A DNA stretch of 35,864 nt from Candidatus Didemnitutus sp. Its GTDB lineage: Bacteria; Verrucomicrobiota; Verrucomicrobiia; Opitutales; Opitutaceae. Made by a program: the position numbers and the translations under genes. The notes beneath the pieces were generated by a model that did no database searches, had not been told where the DNA came from, and saw only the letters and a program-made list of their open reading frames with translations. Shown piece by piece: positions 6,415 through 12,854 of this stretch (the first letter of the stretch is position 1; each line of letters opens with the position of its first letter). The stretch covers positions 1 through 35,864 of the forward strand of contig JAUXXD010000189.1 of NCBI GenBank assembly GCA_030681265.1, read 5' to 3'.

Positions 6415-9400
6415 AGCCCGTGAATTGGCTCATCGCGCTAGTGATCCTAGCCGCGCCTTTGGCTCACAGCCAAACGGCGGACGACTACGGCATGGGCTTC
6501 CGGCTTGAAATCGACTCAGAGACAGAACCGCCCATGTGGAGCGCCTCTTGGTGGGGGCGCAGCAGTTTCCGATATATCGTGCTCGTCACGCCCGATCTTA
6601 TTGAGCCGTGGATTGCCCTGCCAGGATACAATGCCACCGGGAAGGATGAGGTGCTCGGCATCGGATACGATGTAGGTGAGGCGGACAAATTTTTCTTTCG
6701 CGTCGTTGAGTATGACCCCACCGACATATCGAGCATGGCCGACACAGACAACGACGGCTTGCCTGACTTGTGGGAACAGGCGTTCTTCGGCGACCTTTCT
6801 GCCAACGCATCCGACGACGGAGACGAGGACGGGCTAACTAACGTACAGGAATTCGCCTTCGGCACCGACCCGACCAATCCCGACACCGACGGCGATCGCC
6901 TGCCGGACGGGTTCGAAGTCGGGCTCGGACTTGATCCACTCACCGCCTATCCCGCCGATTTGGATGCGGACGGAGACGGAGCCAGTGACGTGGAGGAATA
7001 CCTTGCCGGTACGGACCTCCACAATCCGGATACCGATGGTGATGGATTCACTGATGGAGTCGAAATCGGATACGGCTTCGACCCGAACAAATCCGACGCC
7101 GGTCTGAAGATACGCTATCTCGCGACGCGACTCTACCTCCCGAACGACCTCGAATACGGCGAGGCGATGGAAATCACCGGCACCGGATGGGTTGGAGGAT
7201 ATGCGGGTGAAGAGGCGGTGAGGTGGAACGTTTCTACTGGTACGTTCAATCGCGCAGGCGGCTCGGTCGAGACCTACGGTCACGCCATCAATGACTCCGG
7301 CACCGTCGTCGGCGAAATCGGCAACGATGCGATGCGATGGTCTGTCGGGCAGTCGGCGCAGACAATGGATGCTCCGTCGATCGATACTCGGTTTGCCGCG
7401 GATATCAATTCTTCGGGCTGGATCGTTGGTGACGCCAATGCGATCACAGCTGGCCAAAGCGGTGCGTTCATCAGGAAAGGAGGTACGGGCTTTCTACTGC
7501 CACCATCCGGCTATCAATGGGTCGAGGTGAGCGCACTGAATGACAAAGGAACCGCGGTCGGACGCGCGGGGAGAAACTCTGCTCCTCCCTACCTCGTCGG
7601 AGTGCGATGGCTGGGAGCTTCGGGCTCCGCGAGCGTTATCACAGGAGAAATAAGTAGAGTGATGCATATCAGCGAAACCGATGTGGTGCTCGGACGCACT
7701 GCTACGGCGGGATTCGTATGGTCTGCCTCTGGGGGGCAGCACTTCCTGCCCACTGGTGAATTCCAAGGCACAGTGCGGCCGGAGAGAATCAACTCGGCGA
7801 GCGAGGTCGTCGGACGTATCGATTCCACCGCGATTGTCTGGCGACCCACCGGCGTTAATCAATGGAATGTCATCGACCTCGCTCAGGACATTCTCGATCC
7901 CGAAGTGGCTGCGAACTTTCGGCCAAACGGGATCAACGATCGCGGACAGATTGCCGGCAGCTACAGGGACGCAACAACGTTCGATTCACGGCCGGTCATC
8001 CTAACTCCGATCATCGGACCAGTTCTTCTCGTGGACAGTAACCGTGACGGACAGATCAATGCTGAGGATTATTTCGCAACAAACCTTCAAGCGCCATACC
8101 GGTTTTGGATCAACGACGACGACGACGTGAACACGAGTAATCCGGACGACGCAGAAAATGCACCCGTAGTCTCCGCCGATTGGCAGAGCAATTTTGTGGA
8201 TGGCATTCGGGATTTGGAAGACTTCACCCGACTGACCTTGGATCTAGGAGGATTGACTGACGATGTTGTCACCGGCCGGAAGCGGGTAGGCTTCAAGTGG
8301 CGCAACATTGAATCCGGCTCCCCCACCATCAAGGTTCGCCGCAACCTCTCACCGGACGGCGGTACCGCCTATCTCACGAATGTAAGCGTCGCCAACGATC
8401 ACCTCACCGGTGCGCATCTTGGGCTGGTCGGCGGACCTGATCCGTTGGTCCTGCCGACGACATTTTGGCAGGAAGTGACTTTGGGTCCAGATCAGCGTCT
8501 CGTGCATTTTCTCTTTGAAGGCTGTTCCATCGGCAAAGGCGAACTTGTGCTCACGATACACGATACGAATAACAACCTGCTTGGCGAAGCGCCCGGCGTC
8601 TGGATTGAATTGGTGAATGTTAAGAGCATGTATGAGCGGGTCAAAGTCACACCGCGAGCGCCTAGCGCGATTCCTTCCCCCTTCCTGCAAAGCGATACTT
8701 TCGACGCATCGTCTGCTTCCATCGAAAACAGTACGGACGGATATGAATTTGTTCCGGCGCTCGACGAAGAATCGGTCGCGACCGTATTCGTCCACGGTTC
8801 GAACATTTCCTACGAGGAGGCGCGCTGGCATGCTGAAACAGCGTTTAAGCGACTGTATTGGCAGGGCTTCAAGGGGCGGTTCAGCCTCTTCTACTGGGAT
8901 ACTTTGGTGGGGCCATTCAACGGAACCATGCCAGCGCACTACAACTTGAACGAATACCGCGCTTGGAAATATGGTCTCGCCTTGAAGAATTATGTTCACG
9001 GGCGGCCCAGCGGCTACAGTCGGCATGTGCTTGGCCATAGTCTGGGAAATGGAGTGATCGCGTCCGCGCTGAATGAGGGTATGGCGGCACAAAGCGTGAT
9101 CCTGATGCAGGCTGCGATGCCGGCCAGCATGTTTTCCTCAAATGCGCCGACGCTCACACGCCTGACAGATATGGAAAATCTGAAACCTACTCCAGAATCA
9201 TCTGGAAATATGGGCTATCGCGGCGTCCTTAACTCAGGAGTCAATGCGACGGTTTACAATATCTATAATACGAATGATTTTGCGCTCGGGTGGTGGGTCA
9301 CGAATCAGGAAGTCGCAAAGCCCGAGGACCTAACCGACCCTATCCCGCGCGCATCTCGTAAATATACATGGTCATCATCCAGCGGCGGAAAGCTCTGGGA

Positions 9401-9665
9401 AACTAATTCAAGCCCGACCGTAGAGTTGCGGGCGGTTATGGACGCACATGAATCTTTTTCATTTGTCTCTCGTTCAAGGACCGCGGCTGCTGGCGCTATA
9501 TCCGTTACCGGAGGAAGCATTGGCGCGGGAAACAACTTCAACGTGGGAGCGGGTTCGACTTCCGCATTCGGAGATGAGCGGTATGACCACAGCGGCCAGT
9601 TCACGCGGCCCATTCAACAGGCAAGCTCGTTTTATCAATTCGTCTACGACATCCTCTCTCTTTGA
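6411..9665 (+). CDS. Large secreted protein: calcium-binding repeats, HAF-like repeats and alpha/beta-hydrolase
   Basis: 1084 residues with a signal peptide (MKPVNWLIALVILAAPLAHSQ). Residues about 108-225 carry thrombospondin type 3 calcium-binding repeats (DTDNDGLPD, NPDTDGDRLPDGFE, DTDGDGFTDG). Residues about 235-540 show repeated 'A..IN..G..VG' units (HAINDSGTVVGE, ADINSSGWIVGD, SALNDKGTAVGR) like HAF/beta-propeller repeats. A DSNRDGQINAEDYF segment, dockerin/EF-hand-like, leads into FRFWINDDDD. The C-terminal third contains an alpha/beta-hydrolase: VATVFVHGSN, then HVLGHSLGNG with the nucleophile serine near 877. Likely substrates are esters or lipids at the cell surface, but specificity is unreadable. 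No sorting tag is seen. Base composition is visibly less GC-rich than in the tra genes. Confidence 0.85.
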   Translation: MKPVNWLIALVILAAPLAHSQTADDYGMGFRLEIDSETEPPMWSASWWGRSSFRYIVLVTPDLIEPWIALPGYNATGKDEVLGIGYDVGEADKFFFRVVEYDPTDISSMADTDNDGLPDLWEQAFFGDLSANASDDGDEDGLTNVQEFAFGTDPTNPDTDGDRLPDGFEVGLGLDPLTAYPADLDADGDGASDVEEYLAGTDLHNPDTDGDGFTDGVEIGYGFDPNKSDAGLKIRYLATRLYLPNDLEYGEAMEITGTGWVGGYAGEEAVRWNVSTGTFNRAGGSVETYGHAINDSGTVVGEIGNDAMRWSVGQSAQTMDAPSIDTRFAADINSSGWIVGDANAITAGQSGAFIRKGGTGFLLPPSGYQWVEVSALNDKGTAVGRAGRNSAPPYLVGVRWLGASGSASVITGEISRVMHISETDVVLGRTATAGFVWSASGGQHFLPTGEFQGTVRPERINSASEVVGRIDSTAIVWRPTGVNQWNVIDLAQDILDPEVAANFRPNGINDRGQIAGSYRDATTFDSRPVILTPIIGPVLLVDSNRDGQINAEDYFATNLQAPYRFWINDDDDVNTSNPDDAENAPVVSADWQSNFVDGIRDLEDFTRLTLDLGGLTDDVVTGRKRVGFKWRNIESGSPTIKVRRNLSPDGGTAYLTNVSVANDHLTGAHLGLVGGPDPLVLPTTFWQEVTLGPDQRLVHFLFEGCSIGKGELVLTIHDTNNNLLGEAPGVWIELVNVKSMYERVKVTPRAPSAIPSPFLQSDTFDASSASIENSTDGYEFVPALDEESVATVFVHGSNISYEEARWHAETAFKRLYWQGFKGRFSLFYWDTLVGPFNGTMPAHYNLNEYRAWKYGLALKNYVHGRPSGYSRHVLGHSLGNGVIASALNEGMAAQSVILMQAAMPASMFSSNAPTLTRLTDMENLKPTPESSGNMGYRGVLNSGVNATVYNIYNTNDFALGWWVTNQEVAKPEDLTDPIPRASRKYTWSSSSGGKLWETNSSPTVELRAVMDAHESFSFVSRSRTAAAGAISVTGGSIGAGNNFNVGAGSTSAFGDERYDHSGQFTRPIQQASSFYQFVYDILSL

Positions 9666-10633
9666 TGAAAACAAAAAAGCTAATTCTAGCTTCGCTACTA
9701 TTCGCGCTTGTATTGCTTGTCCTGTTCTTCCTACGAAAGGAGCCGGCAGTCACACGGACTAATGAACAACAGTCCACCGAGCCGAAAATCCACACTGCGG
9801 TAGTCGAGAATCAGCAAGAAGTCGGTGGTGTTGGGACACTGCGGACGGTTGAAGATTGGCGGCGAATGAAAGCGGAGGACCCGTACTTCGAGTACAAGAC
9901 GCCGATCAGCTTTTGGGGGCGCGTGGTAGATGATCGGAGAACGCCGGTTGCCGGCGCTGAAGCTGAAATCGTCATCACAGACCTTTCTGCCGAAGGGACG
10001 ACTAAAGTGAAGGTCTTCAGCGACGTGGATGGGCTATTCTCCATCGCCAACAGGAGTGGCAAGAAGCTTTCTGTGCGCGTCTCCAAAGACGGCTATCGTT
10101 CACCTCAAACGCAAAACCGATTCAGCTTCGAGTATGGGGATTTGACGGCTGCCGACCATTTCCGTCCAGATGCCCGCCGCCCCGTCGTATTTACTCTCGT
10201 GGAAAGCGCTCCGGTGACCGAGCTCATCACCCGAGAAGAGCGTGTACCGCTAGCCCCGGGAGCGTCGGTTTCGATAAGCAGCGGGAGCGGTGGGCGAAAC
10301 GTGCGGTTGCAGCTCGAATTGCTGCGCAACGAAAAGGAGAATGCCGGCGAATGGGCGCTTAGAGTGAGCGTGCCGGTTGGCGGTGTGAAGCTTAGCACTG
10401 AGGAATTCCCATTCGAGGCCCCCGACGCCGGCTTTAGTGCCGACTTGATCCTAGACAGGAACACACCAAAACCGGCTACTTGGCCCGGAGTTTACCAAGG
10501 CGGTCAGTTCTACGTGAAAACGGGACAGCTCTATGGAGTCGTGACGATAAAAATGATTCCCGGGGCAAAGCATCTGAATTTCAGCCTGCTTTTCAACCCG
10601 ACCGGCTCTCGCCGCCTGGAACCGCGACTGTAG
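9665..10633 (+). CDS. Membrane-anchored protein with carboxypeptidase-regulatory-like domain
   Basis: 322 residues from ATG 9665, overlapping the previous stop by one base (TGATG). The track used a TTG one codon earlier. An N-terminal signal anchor (KLILASLLFALVLLVLFFL) is followed by a beta-rich domain at about 75-150 (GRVVDDRRTPVAGAEAEIVITDLS...VFSDVDGLFSIANRSGKKLSVRVSKDGY), the pattern of the CarboxypepD_reg-like fold. The rest is beta-rich and unrecognised. It is the third gene of the exported cargo operon and probably a periplasmic or surface partner of the large hydrolase protein. It ends toward the convergent AAA+ gene. Confidence 0.8.
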   Translation: MKTKKLILASLLFALVLLVLFFLRKEPAVTRTNEQQSTEPKIHTAVVENQQEVGGVGTLRTVEDWRRMKAEDPYFEYKTPISFWGRVVDDRRTPVAGAEAEIVITDLSAEGTTKVKVFSDVDGLFSIANRSGKKLSVRVSKDGYRSPQTQNRFSFEYGDLTAADHFRPDARRPVVFTLVESAPVTELITREERVPLAPGASVSISSGSGGRNVRLQLELLRNEKENAGEWALRVSVPVGGVKLSTEEFPFEAPDAGFSADLILDRNTPKPATWPGVYQGGQFYVKTGQLYGVVTIKMIPGAKHLNFSLLFNPTGSRRLEPRL

Positions 10634-10786
10634 ATGCCCCATGTCGTGACGGCGTTGCAAGTTTGCCGAAGAACGCCGGCCTCGTGCGCCATCAATGCGC
10701 ACACACTCCAGCGTTTAGCGTCCGGAATCGTCGACTTGCGGCCGCGTCTCGGAGCCTCCTCCGGCTGGAGAAGCACCGCTCCCACG
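10634..10786. other. Convergent intergenic gap
   Basis: This 153-bp gap lies between the ends of the cargo operon and the AAA+ gene. It contains one 7-bp inverted repeat (CGGCGTT at 10650, AACGCCG at 10672) with a 15-nt loop and no T-run, so I do not call a terminator. Nothing else is seen. Confidence 0.4.
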
Positions 10787-11698
10787 TCACGAACCGTGAG
10801 GCCGGATGGCCAATCGCGGCGAATCGAGCGCCAGAGTGATGGTGCCGCCGGCGACCCCGGTGCTGAGCAACGCGTGAACGACCGCATCTCGCAGGTGTCT
10901 CTCCACGGTCTGCCGCAGCCGGCGGGCGCCGACGTGGGGATCGAATCCTTCGCGGACGAGAAACTCCAGCGCCTCGCGGGAAACCGTGACATCGTAGCCG
11001 AGGCCGCGCAGACGCGCCGTTTCATCCGCTACACGGAGGGCACAGATCTCGCGCTGCACGTCGGGCGTGAGCCGGGCGAAAACCCACTTCTCCTCGATAC
11101 GCTCCACCAGTTCCGGTCGGAGCACTTGCGTGAGCCGGCGGAGGACCGTGCGCTCGACGCTCGCGAACCCGGATTGCTCCATGCGCATGGCTTCGGCTCC
11201 GCCGAGGTTGGAGGTGAACGCGAGATAGAACTGCTCGACCGAAATTCTCTCGCCGGTGGCGAGGGTGGCGTGTCCTGGGTCGAGTAGTTGCAGGAAGATG
11301 TCCCAGAGCGACGGATGAGATTTCTCCAGTTCATCGAACAGCAGCACGCCAGCAGTTCGCCCGACCAGGGCGCGGCCGAACACACCCGGATCGGCGGAAT
11401 CGGCGCCGAGGAAGCGGGACACCGCGTCGGCGCGGGCGAATTCGGAAAGATCGAAACGACAGCAGTTCTCCGGACCGAACAGATGATCGGCGGCGAGCAG
11501 AACCAGTTCGGTCTTGCCGGTGCCGGTGGGACCCACGAGGAGGAACGAGCCGCGGGGCCGCCCGGCGGAGGCGAGCCCGAGTTCACCGCGCTGAAACGCG
11601 GCGGCGGCGCGGGCGAGTAGATGATCCTGACCGCGCAGACGGGAGCGGAGATGATCTTCCAGTCCGGTCAGGCGGGGGCTGAGGTCCGGCCCGTTCAT
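10787..11698 (-). CDS. Single-module AAA+ ATPase resembling the ClpA/ClpB second domain
   Basis: 303 residues from ATG 11698, which overlaps the upstream stop (ATGA); the track starts six codons earlier. Walker A GPTGTGKTE lies near residue 62 and Walker B VLLFDELEKSHPSLWDIFLQLLD near 115-137. The C-terminus has a ClpB-type D2-small domain (VSREALEFLVREGFDPHVGARRLRQTVERHLRDAVV). It lacks the Clp N-domain and first AAA ring, and no ClpP-docking loop is recognised. A stand-alone unfoldase or remodelling ATPase is likely. Its coupling to the tandem-RHH gene, back to back with the T4SS operon, suggests work on tra proteins or on the repressor. Confidence 0.8.
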   Translation of the reverse strand: MNGPDLSPRLTGLEDHLRSRLRGQDHLLARAAAAFQRGELGLASAGRPRGSFLLVGPTGTGKTELVLLAADHLFGPENCCRFDLSEFARADAVSRFLGADSADPGVFGRALVGRTAGVLLFDELEKSHPSLWDIFLQLLDPGHATLATGERISVEQFYLAFTSNLGGAEAMRMEQSGFASVERTVLRRLTQVLRPELVERIEEKWVFARLTPDVQREICALRVADETARLRGLGYDVTVSREALEFLVREGFDPHVGARRLRQTVERHLRDAVVHALLSTGVAGGTITLALDSPRLAIRPHGS

Positions 11699-12153
11699 TT
11701 TCGGGCGGACTTCCACCGGAGCGCGCGGCCGTCGGGAAAATCGTTCAGGTAGTCGATCAGCTCAGGCGCGAAATCCGGCCAGTGGCGCTGGAGGTGTGCG
11801 AGCGCGCGCACGAGTTCCGCTTCGCCGGACGGCACTCCGCGACGTTTGATCCGGGCGGTCACGTCCTTGAGCTTTTGCTTGTCCGCGTCCGGCAACCGGA
11901 GAGTGAGCGGCAGGTCGCAGGCGTCATCGGCGGGCAGCGCGCCGCCGCGGCGTTCATAGCGTGAACGGAGAATGCCCAGCGCCTCGAGTTCGATTTCTGG
12001 CGTGAGATGCACGAGGCCGCGCATGACGTCCGATCGATCGAGCGCGGCAGCGGGTACGGCCTTGTTCAGGGCGGATGTGATTTCGTTCAGGGCTCGCTCG
12101 TCCACCGAGTAGAGCCGGTAGGTCACCTTCTGTTTGTTGGCGGCGGATTCCAT
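11695..12153 (-). CDS. Tandem ribbon-helix-helix-like protein, candidate tra repressor
   Basis: 152 residues that fall into two similar halves. Each has a short strand followed by two helices: KVTYRLYSVDERALNEITSA...SDVMRGLVHL (about 8-50) and LPLTLRLPDADKQKLKDVTA...EAELVRALAHL (about 82-120). This is the layout of a tandem ribbon-helix-helix DNA-binding protein. The gene is divergent from virB2. The intervening 64 bp contain a perfect 14-bp inverted repeat whose left arm lies within the gene's own putative promoter (TTGTCA-17 nt-TTTAGT), as expected for autoregulation. That -10 is only 6 nt from the ATG, so the transcript may be leaderless. The fold is inferred from sequence pattern, not from a match. 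Confidence 0.65.
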   Translation of the reverse strand: MESAANKQKVTYRLYSVDERALNEITSALNKAVPAAALDRSDVMRGLVHLTPEIELEALGILRSRYERRGGALPADDACDLPLTLRLPDADKQKLKDVTARIKRRGVPSGEAELVRALAHLQRHWPDFAPELIDYLNDFPDGRALRWKSARK

Positions 12154-12163
12154 GCGAAAACTA

Positions 12164-12211
12164 AACGACAGCGGTTTCTGTTTGACAAGCGAGAACTAAA
12201 CCGCTGTCGTT
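12164..12211. promoter_or_regulatory. Perfect 14-bp inverted repeat, operator between regulator and virB2
   Basis: AACGACAGCGGTTT (12164-12177) and AAACCGCTGTCGTT (12198-12211) are exact reverse complements separated by 20 bp. They contain the CGCTGTCGTT core also found three times before the relaxase and HTH genes. The left arm covers the -10 of the leftward promoter and the right arm ends 6 bp before the virB2 ATG. Ribbon-helix-helix repressors typically bind such sites. Confidence 0.75.
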
Positions 12212-12217
12212 ATCTCA

Positions 12218-12529
12218 ATGACGCCACTCTTGTCGAAATCCGCCGTTCTGCATCAAGCGCTGCCGTTAGCTGGTGCGTGGCGCCCCGTTCTGGCGCAGGT
12301 GCAGCAATTGAAGGACGGCTTCGGCCTGGCCCTGACGGTGCTCTTCATGTTCGGGTTCATGTGGGGAATTGTGAAAATCTGGTCGGGGGCCAACGCCATC
12401 GCCAAGGGCGACCCGGACGGGAAGGCCGGCATCGTGGCGGGAGTCATCATTGCGGCGGCGGCCAGTATCATGGGCGCGCTGTTCGCTATCTTTGGATTGG
12501 AGGACGCCGTGATCCGGCCGCGATTCTGA
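12218..12529 (+). CDS. virB2: VirB2/TrbC-like conjugative pilin
   Basis: 103 residues with two hydrophobic helices (about 36-54 GLALTVLFMFGFMWGIVKI and about 70-93 AGIVAGVIIAAAASIMGALFAIFG) joined by a short polar loop with a GDPDGKAG turn. This is the topology of VirB2/TrbC pilin subunits. Position as first gene of the T4SS operon, before VirB3 and VirB4, supports the call. A cleavable signal peptide is not obvious. The ATG is only 6 bp from the operator arm and has no Shine-Dalgarno, so translation may be leaderless. The sequence is short and low in conserved motifs, so the name rests on topology and context. Confidence 0.75.
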   Translation: MTPLLSKSAVLHQALPLAGAWRPVLAQVQQLKDGFGLALTVLFMFGFMWGIVKIWSGANAIAKGDPDGKAGIVAGVIIAAAASIMGALFAIFGLEDAVIRPRF

Positions 12530-12530
12530 C

Positions 12531-12854
12531 ATGGAACTGCGGCACACAGACACCAATTCCGCGGACGACTCCCGCGGCCGGGTTTTCGGACTCGACGGCA
12601 ATCTCTACCTGCCGGTCGTGATCGCGGCGGTGGTGGGGCTGGGCCTGCTGGCGGTTTGCGGCGTGGGACTCCGGACCGGCTGGACGGTGGCGGGCGTGAT
12701 CGCCGGCATTCCGCTGGCGATTACTCTCGCTTGGGCGGTGCTGCTCAAGAACGGACGGCCGCCGGCCTACGACCGTGATTGGGTTGAACAATATTTGGGC
12801 GGCGGCGATTTCAGCCGGTCGGCCGGACAACAGCGAGGACTCCTCGACGGATGA
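12531..12854 (+). CDS. virB3: VirB3-like inner-membrane T4SS protein
   Basis: 107 residues with two adjacent transmembrane helices (about 28-46 LPVVIAAVVGLGLLAVCGV and about 52-71). A polar segment follows (KNGRPPAYDRDWVEQYLGGGDF), recalling the 'KGKP..YDED' region after the VirB3 helices. VirB3 assembles with VirB4 and VirB6 in the inner-membrane complex. The gene begins 1 bp after virB2 ends and its stop overlaps the VirB4 start (ATGA), the usual order. Confidence 0.75.
   Translation: MELRHTDTNSADDSRGRVFGLDGNLYLPVVIAAVVGLGLLAVCGVGLRTGWTVAGVIAGIPLAITLAWAVLLKNGRPPAYDRDWVEQYLGGGDFSRSAGQQRGLLDG

Noticed and set aside
10650-10678. Inverted repeat CGGCGTT/AACGCCG as terminator
   Set aside because: The 15-nt loop and lack of a T-run make an intrinsic terminator unlikely.
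11455-11464. AACGACAGCA, a near match to the operator core
   Set aside because: It lies within the AAA+ coding sequence, misses the last base and has no promoter context.
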